Assembly: GCF_910592395.1 (NCBI RefSeq)
Contig: NC_088322.1
Location: forward strand, 5,205,431-5,269,430
Direction: 5' to 3'
Source: Lineus longissimus
Taxonomy: Eukaryota; Nemertea; Pilidiophora; Heteronemertea; Lineidae
DNA: 64,000 nt
Below the pieces are notes generated by a model. The model made no database searches. It was not told where the DNA came from and saw only the letters and a program-made list of their open reading frames with translations. A program made the position numbers and the translations under genes. Each line of letters opens with the position of its first letter. The first letter of the stretch is position 1. Below are positions 25,601 through 37,800 of this stretch, piece by piece.

Positions 25601-28599
25601 ATAGCCAGTAGTGTAATATCGCTAGTCAAATGACAACTTATAATCGCAGAATCTTGAAATTGTGGTCTCAGTTTGTCCAATCGGTCATCTCGACTCTGTA
25701 TAACCAAAATGAGCGGGATCAGTCGCGACGAGCACCATCGCCAACCGACTTTCATCGCCAGTAGTGTAATATCGCTAGTTGGATGACAACTTATTATCGC
25801 AGAATCTCGAAATTGTGCTCTCAGTTTGTTGAATCAGCCATCTTGACTCTGTATAACCAAAATGAGCGTGATCGGTCACGACGATCGCCATCGCCGACCG
25901 ACTTTCATCGCCAGTAGTGCAATATCGCTATCCCATGCAACTTATCATCGAAGAATCTTGAAATTGCCGTTTCAGTTTGACCATCGGTCATCACGACTCT
26001 GCATATCCAAAGTGAGCGTGATTGGTCATGACGAGCACCATCGCCGACGAACTTTCATCGCCAGTAGTGCAATATCGCTATCGAATGACAACTTATCATC
26101 ACAGAATCTCGAAATTGTGCTCTCAGTTTGTCGAATCAGCAATCTTCACCCTGTATAACCAAAATGAGCGTGATCGGTCGCGACGAGCACCATCGCCAAC
26201 CGACTTTCATCGCCAGTAGTGTAATATCGCTAGTCGAATGACAACTTATAATCGCAGAATCTTGAAATTGTGGTCTCAGTTTGTTCAATCGGGCATCTCG
26301 ACTCTGTATAACCAAAATGAGCATGATCGGTCGCGACGAGCGCCATCGCTGACCGACTTTCATCGCAGTAGTGTAATATCGCTAGTCGAATGACAACTTA
26401 TCATCGCAGAATCTCGAAATTGTGCTCTCAGTTTGTCGAATTCGTCATCTCGGCCCTGTATAAGCAAAATGAGCGTGATCGGTCGCGACGAGCGCCATCG
26501 CCGACCGACTTTCATCGCAGTAGTGTAATATCGCTAGTCGAATGGCAACTTATCATTGCAGAATCTCGAAATTGTGCTCTCAGTTTGTCCAATCGGTCAT
26601 CTCGACTCTTTATAACCAAAATGAGCGTGATCGGTCGCGACGATCGCCATCGCCGACCGACTTTCATCGCCAGTAGTGCAATATTGCTAGTCGAATGACA
26701 ACTTATCATACCAGAGTCTCGAAATCGTGGTCTTAGTTTGTCCAATCGGTCATCTCGACTCTGTATAACTAAAATGAGCGGGATCAGTCGCGACGAGCAC
26801 CATCCTCGACCGACTTTCATCGCCAGTAGTGTAATATCGCTAGTCGAATGACAACTTATCATCACAGAATCTCGAAATTGCGGTCTCAGTTTGTCCAATC
26901 GGTCATCTCGACTCTGTATAACTAAAATGAGTGTGATCGGTCGCGACAAGCGCTATCGCCAACCGACTTTCATCGCCAGTAGTGTAATATCGCTAGTCGA
27001 ATGACAACTTAACATCACAGAATCTCGAAATTGCGGTCTCAGTTTGTCCAATCGGTCATCTCGACTCTGTATAACAAAAATGAGCGTGATCGGTCGAGAC
27101 GAGCACCATCGCCAACTGACTTTCATCGCCAGTAGTGTAATATCGCTAGTCGGATGACAACTTATCATCACAGAATCTCGAAATTGCGGTCTCAGTTTGT
27201 CTAATCGGTCATCTCGACTCTGTATAACCAAAATGAGCGTGATCGGTCGCGACGAGCACCATCGCCAACCGACTTTCATTGCCAGTAGTGTAATATCGCT
27301 AGTCGGATGACAACTTATTATCGCAGAATCTCGAAATTGTGCTCTCAATTTGTTGAATCAGCCATCTTGACTCTGTATAACCAAAATGAGCGGGATCAGT
27401 CGCGATGAGTGCCATCGCCAACCGACTTTCATCGCCAGTAGTGTAATATCGCTAGCCGAATGACAACTTATCATCACAGAGTCTCGAAATTGTGGTGTTA
27501 GTTTGTCCAATCGGTCATATCGACTCTGTATAACCAAAATGAGCGTGATCGGTCGCGACGAGCGCCATCGCTGACCGACTTTCATCGCAGTAGTGTAATA
27601 TCGCTAGTCGAATGACAACTTATCATCGCAGAATCTCGAAATTGTGCTTTCAGTTTGTCGAAGTGGTCATCTCGGCGCTGTATAAGCAAAATGAGCGTGA
27701 TCGGTCGCGACAACCGCCATCGCCGACCGATTTTCATCGCAGTAGTGTAATATCGCTAGTCGAATGACAACTTATCATCGCAGAATCTCGAAATTGTGCT
27801 CTCAGTTTGTCGAATCGGTCATCTCGGCCCTGTATAACCAAAATGAGCGTGATCGGTCGCGACGAGCGCCATCGCCGACCAACTTTCATCGCCAGTAGTG
27901 TAATATTGCTAGTTGAATGACAACTTATAATCTCAGAATATTGAAATTGTGGTCTCAGTTTGTTCAATCGGGCATCTCGACTCTGCATAACCAAAATGAG
28001 TGTGATCGGTCGCGACGAGCGCCATCGCCGACCGACATTCATCGCCAGTAGTGCAATATCACTAGTCGAATGACAACTTATCATCACAGAGTCTCGAAAT
28101 TGTGGTCTCAGTTTGTCCAATCGGTCATCTCGACTCTGTATAACCAAAATGAGCGTGATCGGTCGCGACGAGCACCATCGCCAACCGACTTTCTTCGCCA
28201 GTAGTGTAATATCGCAAGTCGGATGACAACTTATTATCGCAAAATCTCGAAATTGTGCTTTCAGTTTCTTGAATCAGCCATCTCGACTCTGTATAACCAA
28301 AATGAGCGTGATCAGTAACGACGAGCACTATCGCCAACCGACTTTCATCGCCAGTAGTGTAATATCGCTAGTCGAATGACAACTTATCATCACAGAATCT
28401 CAAAATTGCGGTCTCAGTTTGTCCAATCGGTCATCTCGACTCTGTATAACCAAAATGAGCGTGATCGGTCGCGACGAGCAGCATCGCCAACCGACTTTCA
28501 TCGCCAGTAGTGTAATATCGCTAGTCGGATGACAACTTATTATCGCAGAATCTCGAAATTGTGTTCTCAGTTTGTTGAATCAGCCATCACAGAGTCTCG
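22605..28599. repeat. 6 kb higher-order unit, copy U1 (5,995 bp)
   Basis: From 22,605 to 24,640 this sequence matches 28,600-30,634 at a constant 5,995 bp offset, with roughly fifteen differences in 2 kb by eye, and it matches 45,393 onward in the second 22.5 kb block. It contains about 40 monomers, three or four of them F-type, and ends with the 44 bp truncated monomer. A unit this long is unusual beside the 6-13-monomer units elsewhere in the window. Confidence 0.85.
28556..28599 (+). repeat. Truncated 44 bp monomer, copy 1
   Basis: The monomer runs AAATTGTGTTCTCAG, then TTTGTTGAATCAGCCATC, and jumps directly to ACAGAGTCTCG, losing 109 bp. Both sides of the break share CATC (GCCATC from the 5' side, TATCATC from the 3' side), so a 4 bp microhomology or slippage event fits. 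The identical break at 51,192 and 55,359 shows all three descend from one event. Confidence 0.9.
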
Positions 28600-30634
28600 A
28601 AATTGTGGTCTCAGTTTGTCCAATCGGTCATCTCGACTCTGTATAACCAAAATGAGCGGGATCAGTCGCGACGAGCGCCATCGCCAACCGACTTTCATCG
28701 CCAGTAGTGCAATATCGCTATCGAATATAACTTATCATCGCAGAATCTTGAAATTGCCTTTTCAGTTTTACCATCGGTCATCACGACTCTGCATATCCAA
28801 AGTGAGCGTGATCGGTCGCGCGAGCGCCATTGCCGAACGACTTTCATCGCCAGTAGTGCAATATCGCTAGTCGAATGACAACTTTTCATCGCAGAATCTC
28901 GAAATTGTGCTCTCAGTTTGTAGAATCAGCCATCTTGACTCTGTATAACCAAAATGAGCGTGATCGGTCGCGACGAGCGCTATCGCCAACCAACTTTCAT
29001 CGCCAATAGTGCAATATCGCTATTAGAATGACAACTTCTCATCGCAGAATCTCGTAATTGTAGTCTCAGTTTGTCGAATTGGTCATCTCGACTCTGTATA
29101 ACCAAAATGAGCATGATCGGTCGCGCCGAGCCCCATCGCCAACCGACTTTCATCGCCAGTAGTGCAATATCGCTAGTCGAATGACAACTTTTCATCGCAG
29201 AATCTCGAAATTGTGCTCTCAGTTTGTCGAATCAGCCATCTTGACTCTGTATAACCAAAATGAGGGTGATCGGTGGCGACGAGCGCCATCGCCGACCGAC
29301 TTTCATCGCCAGTAGTGTAATATCGCTAGTTGAATGACAACTTATCATAGCAGAATCTCGAAATTGTGCTCTCAGTTTGTCGAATCAGCCATCTTCACCA
29401 TGTATAACCAAAATGAGCGTGATCGGTCGCGACAAGCGCCATCGCCGATGGACCATCATCGCCAGTAGTCTTATATCATTAGTCAAATGACAACTTATCA
29501 TCGCAGAATCTCAAATTTGCGGTCTCAGTTTCTCCAATCGGTCATCTCGACTCTTTATAACCAAAATAAGCGTGATTGGTCGAGACGAGCGCCATCGCCG
29601 ACCGACTTTCATCGCCAGTAGTGCAATATCGCTAGTCGAATGACATTTTATCATCACAGAGTCTCGAAATTGTGGCCTCAGTTTGTCCAATCGATCATCT
29701 CAACTCTGTATAACCAAAATGAGGGGATCAGTCGCGAAGAGCACCATCGCCAACCGACTTTCATCGCCAGTAGTGCAATATCGCTAGTCGAATGACAACT
29801 TATAACGGCAGAATCTTGAAATTGTGGTCTCAGTTTGTCGAATTGGACATTTTGGCTCTGTATAACTAAAATGAGTGTGATCGGTCGCGACGAGCGCCAT
29901 CGCCGACCGACTTTCATCGCCAGTAGTGTAATATCGCTAGTCGAATGACAACTTATCATTGCAGAATCTCGAAATTGTGCTCTCAGTTTGTCGAATCAGC
30001 CATCTTCACCCTGTATAACCAAAATGAGCGTGATTGGTCGCGACAAGCGCCATCGCCGACGGACCATCATTGCCAGTAGTCTTATATCATTAGTCAAATG
30101 ACAACTTATCATCGCAGAATCTCAAATTTGCGGTCTCAGTTTGTCCAATCGGTCATCTCGACTCTGTATTACCAAAATGAGCGTGATTGGTCGCGACGAG
30201 CGCCATCGCCGACCGACTTTCATCGCCAGTAGTGCAATATCGCTAGTTGAATGACAACTTATCATCACAGAGTCTCGAAATTGTGGTGTCAGTTTGTCCA
30301 ATCGGTCATCTCGACTCTGTATAACCAAAATGAGCGTGATCGGTCGCGACGAGCGCCATCGCCCACCGACTTTCATCGCCAGTAGGGTAATATCGCTAGT
30401 CGAATGACAACTTATAATCGCAGAATCTCAAATTTGTGGTCTCAGTTTGTCCAATCGGTCATCTCGACTCTGTATAACTAAAATGAGCGGGATCAGTCGC
30501 GACGAGCGCCATCGCCAACCGACTTTCATCGCCAGTAGTGTAATATCGCTAGTCGAATGACAACTTATCATCACAGAATCTCGAAATTGCGGTCTCAGTT
30601 TGTCCAATCGGTCATCTCGACTCTGTATAACAAA
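28600..30634. repeat. 6 kb higher-order unit, partial copy U1b (2,035 bp)
   Basis: This repeats the first third of U1 (22,605-24,640) and is then cut off by the joint with territory A at 30,635. Against U1 it has variants such as TTGGTCGAGAC for TTGTTCGAGAC near 29,577 and GAGCGGGATCAGTC for GAGTGTGATCAGTC near 30,485. It is the direct parent or sister of U3 (51,236 onward), which continues past the point where U1b stops. Confidence 0.85.
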
Positions 30635-30656
30635 AATGAGCGTGATCGGTCGCGAC
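30635..30656. other. Recombinant joint of the 22.5 kb duplication
   Basis: Upstream, TATAACAAAAATGAG is the variant found at 24,6xx and 53,26x. Downstream, ACAAGCGCCATCGCCGATCG and GTAGCGTAAAATTGC are the variants found at 8,17x-8,21x. The 22 bp between the last U-type base and the first A-type base are common to both parents, so the crossover lies inside them. The joint keeps monomer register exactly, as expected for unequal homologous exchange between sister or homologous arrays. Confidence 0.88.
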
Positions 30657-31275
30657 AAGCGCCATCGCCGATCGACTTTCATCGCCAGTAGCGTAAAATT
30701 GCTAGTCGAATGACAACTTCTCATTGCAAAATCTCGAATTGCAGTCTCAGTTTGTCCAATCGGTCATCTCGACTCTGTATAACCAAAATGAGCGTGATCG
30801 GTCGCGACGAGCCCCATCGCTCACCGACCGTCATTGCCAGTAGCGTAATATTGCTAGTCGAATGACAACTTCTCATCGTAGAATCTCAAATTGCCGTCTA
30901 AGTTTGTCCAATCGGTCATCTTGACTCTGTATAACCAAAATGAGCGTGATCAGTCGCGAAGAGCGCCATCGCCGACCGACTTTCATCGCCAGTAGCACAA
31001 TGTTGCTAGTCGAATGACAATTTATCATTGCAGAATCTTGAAATTGCGGTCTCAGTTTGTCCAATCAGGCGTCTCGACTCTGTATAACCAAAATGAGCGT
31101 GATCGGTCGCGACGAGCGCCATCGCCGATCGACTTATATCGCCAGTAGTGTAATATCGCTAGTCGAATGACAACTTATCATCGCTAAACCTTGAAATTGT
31201 GGTCTCAGTTTGTCTAATCGGTCATCTTGACTCTGTATAACCAAAATGAGCGTGATCGGTCGCGACGAGCGCCAT

Positions 31276-31426
31276 TGCCGATCGACTTTTATCGCCAGTA
31301 GTGTAATATCGCTAGTCGAATGACAACTTATCATCGCAGAATCTCGAAATTGCGGTGTCAATTTGTACAATCGGGCACTTCTACTCTAAAAAACCAAAAT
31401 TAGCGTGATCGATCACGACGAGCGCC
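31276..31426. repeat. Patch of clustered differences between duplication copies
   Basis: Seven base differences against copy 1 (8,792-8,942) fall in 151 bp, although the copies otherwise differ about once per kb. Copy 2 has ATTGCC, CTTTTATC, TCAATTTG and TTAGCGTGATC; copy 1 has ATCGCC, CTTATATC, TCAGTTTG and TTAGTGTGATC. The copy 2 states occur nearby in copy 1 (7,72x and 9,07x) and the copy 1 states at about 5.1 kb. One of the copies has probably been converted by a neighbouring monomer; the direction cannot be told. Confidence 0.7.
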
Positions 31427-34246
31427 ATCACCGACCGACTTTCATCGCCAGTAGTGTAATATTGCTAGTCGAATGACAACTTCTCATCGCAGAATCTCGA
31501 AATTGCGGTGTCACTTTGTACAATCGGGCACTTCTACTCTAAAAAACCAAAATTAGCGTGATCGATCACGACGAGCGCCATCACCGACCGACTTTCATCG
31601 CCAGTAGTGTAATATTGCTAGTCGAATGACAACTTTTCATCACAGAATCTCGAAATTGCCGTCTCAGTTTGTGCAATCGGTCATCTTGACTCTGTATAAC
31701 CAAAATGAGCGTGATCGGTCGCGACGAGCGCCATCGCCGATCGACTTTCATCGCCAGTAGCGTAATATTGCTAGTCGAATGACAACTTCTCATCGCAGAA
31801 TCTGGAAATTGCGGTCTCAGTTTGTCCAATCGGTCGACTTGTCTCTGTATAACCAAAATGAGCGTGATCGGTCGCGACGAGCGCCATCGCTCACCGACCG
31901 TCATCGCCAGTAGCGTAATATTGCTTGTCGAATGACAACTTCTCATCGCAGAATCTCAAAATTGCCGCCTAAGTTTGTCCAATCGGTCATCTTGACTCTG
32001 TATAACCAAAATGAGCGTGATCAGTCGCGAAGAGCGCCATCGCCGACCGACTTTCATCGCCAGTAGCACAATGTTGCTAGTCGAATGACAACTTATCATT
32101 GCAGAATCTTGAAATTGCGGTCTCAGTTTGTCCAATCAGGCGTCTCGACTCTGTATAACCAAAATGAGCGTGATCGGTCGCGACGAGCGCCATCGCCGAC
32201 CGACCATCATCGCCAGTAGTCTTATATTGTTAGTTGAAAGACAACTTCTCATCGCAGAATCTAAAATTGCCATCTAAGTTTGTCCAATCGGTCATCTTGA
32301 CTCTGTATAACCAAAATGAAGGGATCGGTCGCGACGAGCGCCATCACCGACTGACTTTCATCGCCAGTAGTGTAATATCGCTAGTCGAATGACAACTTCT
32401 CATCGCAGAATCTCGAAATTGCCGTCTAAGTTTGTCCAATCGGTCATCTTGACTCTGTATAACCAAAATGAGCGTGATCAGTCGCGAGTGCGCCATCACC
32501 GACTGACTTTCATCGCCAGTAGTGTAATATCGCAAGTCGAATGACAACTTCTCATCGCAGAATCTGGAAATTGCGGTCTCAGTTTGTCCAATCAGTCAAC
32601 TTGTCTCTGTATAACCAAATTGAGCGTGAACGGTCGCGACGAGCGCTAACACCGACCGACTTTCATCGCCACTAGCGTAATATTGCTAGTCGAATGACAA
32701 CTTCTCATTGCAGAATCTCGAAATTGCGGTGTCAGTTTGTACAATCGGGCACTTCTACTCTAAAAAACCAAAATGAGCATGATCGGTCGCGACAAGCGCC
32801 ATCGCTCACCGACCGTCATCGCCAGTAGTGTAATATCGCTAGTCGAATGACAACTTCTCATCGCAGAATCTCAAATCGCCGTCTAAGTTTGTCCTATCGG
32901 TCATCTTGACTCTGTATAACCAAAATGAGCGTGATCAGTCGCGAAAAGCGCCATCGCTGACTGACTTTCATCGCCAGTAGCACAATGTTGCTAGTCGAAT
33001 GACAACTTATCATTGCAGAATCTTGAAATTGCTGTCTCAGTTTGTCCAATCAGGCGTCTCGACTCTGTATAATCAAAATGAGCGTGATCGGTCGCGACGA
33101 GCGTCATCGCCGACCGACCATCATCGCCAGTAGTCTTACATTGTTAGTTGAATGACAACTTCTCATCGCAGAATCTCGAAATTGCTGTCTCAGTTTGTCC
33201 AATCGGTCATCTCCACTCTGTATAACCAAAATGAGCGTGATCGGTCGCGACGAGCGCCATCACCGACCGACTTATATCGCCAGTAGTGTAATATTGCTAG
33301 TCGAATGACAACTTCTCATCGCAGAATCTCGAAATTGCTGTCTCAGTTGGTCTAATCGGTCATCTTGACTCTGTATAACCAAAATGAGCGTGATCGGTCG
33401 CGACGAGCGCCATCACCGACCGACTTTCATCGCCAGTAGTGTAATAATGCTAGTCGAATGACAACTTATCATCGCAGAATCTCGAAATTGCGGTGTCACT
33501 TTGTACAATCGGGCACTTCTACTCTAAAAACCCAAAATTAGCGGAATTGATCACGACGAGCGCCATCACCGACTGACTTTCATTGCCAGTAGTGTAATAT
33601 TGCTAGTCGAATGACAACTTCTCATCGCAGAATCTCGAAATTGCCGTCTCAGTTTTGCAATCGGTCATATTGACTCTGTATAACCAAAATTGGCGTGATC
33701 GGTCGCGACGAGCGCCATCGCCGATCGGCTTTCATCGTCAGCAGCCTAATATTACTAGTCGAATGACAACTACTCATCGCAGAATCTCGAAATTGCCGTC
33801 TCAGTTTGTCCAATCGGTCATCTTGACTCTGTATAACCAAAATGAGCGTGATCGGTCGCGACGTGCGCCATCACCGACCGACTTTCATCGCCAGTAGTGT
33901 AATATCGCTAGTCGAATGACAACTTATCATCGCAGAATCTCGAAATTGCGGTGTCACTTTGTACAATCGGGCACTTCTACTCTAAAAAACCAAAATTAGC
34001 GGAATTGATCACGACGAACGCCATCACCGACCGACTTTCATCGCCAGTAGTGTAATATTGCTAGTCGAATGACAACTTCTCATCTATATCTCGAAATTGC
34101 TGTCTCAGTTTGTCCAATCGGTCATCTCCACTCTGTATAACCAAAATGAGCGTGATCGGTCGCGACGAGCGCCATCACCGACCGACTTTCATCGCCAGTA
34201 GTGTAATATCGCTAGTCGAATGACAACTTATCATCGCAGAATCTCG

Positions 34247-34858
34247 AAATTGCGGTGTCACTTTGTACAATCGGGCACTTCTACTCTAAAAAACCAAAAT
34301 TAGCGGAATTGATCATGACGAGCGCCATCACCGACCGACTTTCATCGCCAGTTGTGTAATATTGCTAGTCGAATGACAACTTCTCATCGCAGAATCTCGA
34401 AATTGCTGTCTCAGTTTGTCCAATCGGTCATCTCCACTCTGTATAACCAAATTGAGAGTGATCGGTCGCGACGAGCGCCATCACCGACCGACTTTCATCG
34501 CCAGTAGTGTAATATCGCTAGTCGAATGACAACTTATCATCGCAGAATCTCGAAATTGCGGTGTCAGTTTGTACAATCGGGCACTTCTACTCTAAAAAAC
34601 CAAAATTAGCGGAATTGATCATGACGAGCGCCATCACCGACCGACTTTCATCGCCAGTTGTGTAATATTGCTAGTCGAATGACAACTTCTCATCGCAGAA
34701 TCTCGAAATTGCTGTCTCAGTTTGTCCAATCGGTCATCTCCACTCTGTATAACCAAATTGAGAGTGATCGGTCGCGACGAGCGCTAACACCGACCGACTT
34801 TCATCGCCACTAGCGTAATATTGCTAGTCGAATGACAACTTCTCATTGCAGAATCTCG
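34247..34858. repeat. Recently duplicated 306 bp dimer
   Basis: Two dimers, 34247-34552 and 34553-34858, each made of an X monomer and an ordinary monomer, follow in tandem; copy 1 has a single version at 11,763-12,068. Both share two variants absent from that copy 1 dimer: GATCATGACG (34311 and 34617, for GATCACGACG) and AATTGAGAGTG (34450 and 34756, for AAATGAGCGTG). They differ from each other at CACTTTG against CAGTTTG. The duplication therefore arose after the 22.5 kb event. Confidence 0.88.
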
Positions 34859-37800
34859 AAATTGCGGTGTCAGTTTGTACAATCGGGCAATTCTACTCTA
34901 AAAAACCAAAATGAGCATGATCGGTCGCGACGAGCGCCATCGCTCACCGACCGTCATTGCCAGTAGTGTAATATCGCTAGTCGAATGACAACTTATCATC
35001 GCAGAATCTCGAAATTGCGGTGTCAGTTTGTACAATCGGGCACTTCTACTCTAAAAAACCAAAATTAGCGTGATCGATCACGACGAGCGCCATCACCGAC
35101 CGACTTTCATCGCCAGTAGTGTAATATTGCTAGTCGAATGACAACTTCTCATCGCAGAATCTCAAAATTGCCGTCTAAGTTTGTCTAATCGGTCATCTTG
35201 ACTCTGTATAACCAAAAGGAGCGTGATTGGTTGCGACAAGCGCCATCGCCGCTGACTTTCATCGCCAGTATTGTAATATCGCTATCGAATGACGACTTAT
35301 TATCGCAGAATCTCGAAATTGTGGTCTCAGTTTGTCTAAACGGTCATCTCGACTCTGTATAACCAAAATGAGCGTGATCGGTCGCGACGAGCGCCATCAC
35401 CGACTGACTTTCATCGCCAGTAGTGTAATATCGCTTGTCGAATGACAACTTCTCATCGCAGAGTCTCGAAATTGTGGTCTCAGTTTGTCCAATCGGACAT
35501 CTCGACTCTGTATAACCAAAATGAGCGGGATCAGTCGCGACGAGCGCCATCGCCAACCGACTTTCATCGCCAGTAGTGCAATATCGCTAGTCGAATGACA
35601 ACTTATCATCACAGAATCTTGAAATTGTGGTCTCAGTTTGTTCAATTGGGCATCTCGACTCCGCATAACCAAAATGAGCGGGATCAGTCCTGACAAGCGC
35701 CATCGCCAACCGACTTTCATCGCCAGTAGTGTAATATCACTAGTCGAATGACAACTTATCGTCACAGAGTCTCGAAATTGTGGTCTCAGTTTGTCCAATC
35801 GGGCATCTCGACTCCGCATAACCAAAATGAGTGTGATCGGCCACGACGAGCGCCATCGCCGACCGACCATCATCGCCAATAGTCTTATATCGTTAGTCGA
35901 ATGACAACTTATCGTCACAGAGTCTCGAAATTGTGGTCTCAGTTTGTCCAATCGGTCATCTCGACTCTGTATAACCAAAATGAGCGGGATCAGTCGCGAC
36001 GAGCGCCATCGCCAACCGACTTTCATCGCCAGTAGTGTAATATCACTAGTCGAATGACAACTTATCATCAACGAATCTCGAAATTGCGGTCTGAGTTTGT
36101 CCAATCGGTCATCTCGACTCTGTATAACCAAAATGAGCGTGATCGGTCGCGACGAGCACCATCGCCAACCGACTTTCATCGCCAGTAGTGTAATATCGCT
36201 ATCGAATATAACTTATCATCGCAGAATCTTGAAATTGCCTTTTCAGTTTTACCATCGGTCATCACGACTCTGCATATCCAAAGTGAGCATAATCGGTCGC
36301 GACGAGCGCCATTGCCGACCGACTTTCATCGCCAGTAGTGCAATATCGCTATCGAATATAACTTATCATCGCAGAATCTTGAAATTGCCTTTTCAGTTTT
36401 ACCATCGGTCATCACGACTCTGCATATCCAAAGTGAGCATAATCGGTCGCGACGAGCGCCATCGCCGACCGACTTTCATCGCCAGTAGTGCAATATCGCT
36501 AGTCGAATGACAACTTATCATCGCAGAATCTCGTAAATGTAGTCTCAGTTTGTCGAATTGGTCATCTCGACTCTGTATAACCAAAATGAGCTTGATCGGT
36601 CACGACGAACGCCATCACCAACCGACTTTCATCGCCAGTAGTGCAATATCGCTATCGAATATAACTTATCATCGCAGAATATCGAAATTGTGCTCTCAGT
36701 TTGTTGAATCAGCCATCTCGACTCTTTATAACCAAAATGAGCGTGATCGGTCGCGCCGAGCGCCATCGCCAACCGACTTTCATCGCCAGTAGTGCAATAT
36801 CGCTAGTCGAATGAGAACTTATAACGGCAGAATCTTGAAATTGTGGTCTCAGTTTGTCGAATTGGTCATTTTGGCTGTGTATAACTAAAATGAGTGTGAT
36901 CGGTCGCGACGAGCGCAATCGCCGACCGACTTTCATCGCCAGAAGTGTAATATCGCTAGTCGAATGACAACTTATCATTGCAGAATCTCGAAATTGTGCT
37001 CTCAGTTTGTCGAATCAGCCATCTTCACCCTGTATAACCAAAATGAGCGTGATCGGTCGCGACAAGCGCCATCGCCGACCGACCATCATCGCCAGTAGTC
37101 TTATATCATTAGTAAAATGACAACTTATCATCGCAGAATCTCAAATTTGCGGTCTCAGTTTTCCAATCGGTCATCTCGACTCTTTATAACCAAAATGAGC
37201 GTGATCGGTCGAGACGAGCGCCATCCCCGACCGACTTTCATCGCCAGTAGTGCAATATCGCTAGTCGAATGACAACTTATCATCACAGAGTCTCGAAATT
37301 GTGGTCTCAGTTTGTCCAATCGGTCATCTCGACTCTGTATAACCAAAATGAGCGGGATCAGTCCCGACGAGCGCCATCGCCAACCGACTTTCATCGCCAG
37401 TAGTGTAATATCACAAGTCGAATGACAACTTATCGTCACAGAGTCTCGAAATTGTGGTCTCAGTTTGTCCAATCGGTCATCTCGACTCTGTATAACCAAA
37501 ATGAGCGGGGTCAGTCGCGACGAGCGCCATCGCCAACCGACTTTCATCGCCAGTAGTGTAATATCACTAGTCGAATGACAACTTATCATCAACGAATCTC
37601 GAAATTGCGGTCTCAGTTTGTCCAATCGGTCATCTCGACTCTGTATAACCAAAATGAGCGTGATCGGTCGCGACGAGCACCATCGCCAACCGACTTTCAT
37701 CGCCAGTAGTGTAATATCGCTAGTCGAATGACAACTTATCATTGCAGAATCTCGAAATTGTGCTCTGAGTTTGTCGAATCAGCCATCTTCACCCTGTATA

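Larger units (their letters stand above)
8151..30634. repeat. Large tandem duplication, copy 1 (22,484 bp)
   Basis: This block is repeated directly downstream at 30,635-53,270. Offsets between copies change in steps: +22,484 from 8.15 to about 11.9 kb, +22,790 after a 306 bp dimer gain in copy 2, +22,788 after two 1 bp indels near 12.9-13.0 kb, +22,635 after loss of one monomer near 23.3 kb (copy 1 numbering), and +22,636 from about 26 kb. Between steps I saw about one substitution per kb. Examples: copy 1 has CATCACCGACC near 14,446 where copy 2 has CATCCCCGACC; copy 1 has GGTCGCGACGATC near 15,800 where copy 2 has GGTCCCGACGATC. Confidence 0.92.
12375..30634. repeat. Territory B, first block (F-type monomers present)
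   Basis: F-type monomers begin at 13444, 13594, 18943, 19703, 22147, 22756, 25353, 25961 and 28751; X-type monomers are absent. Other frequent local variants are TTGTTGAATCAGCCATCTTG, TCGAATCAGCCATCTTCACC, CATCATCGCCAGTAGTCTTA with ATCGTTAGTC, CACAGAGTCTCG and GAGCGGGATCAGTC. The block ends at the recombinant joint with territory A. Confidence 0.85.
30635..35164. repeat. Territory A, second block
   Basis: This is the copy of 8,151-12,374 and carries nine X-type monomers and the AGCACAATGTTGC markers at 30994, 32075 and 32979. Its left edge is the recombinant joint; its right edge matches the A-to-B transition at 12,375, including the GCCGCTGAC monomer at 35,165. It is 306 bp longer than the first copy because of a dimer duplication at 34.2-34.9 kb. 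Confidence 0.88.

Noticed and set aside
28556-28599. Truncated monomer as the footprint of an excised element
   Set aside because: The break joins two points of the normal monomer with 4 bp CATC shared and no extra bases, so a simple deletion explains it better.
35397-36179. 260-codon minus-strand open frame made of 51-residue repeats, as a possible repeat protein gene
   Set aside because: It is the satellite read in a frame that stays open because 153 is divisible by three. Similar frames are open on both strands, start and stop at random monomers, and are broken in the near-identical copy at 12.6-13.4 kb. No flanking gene structure is present.
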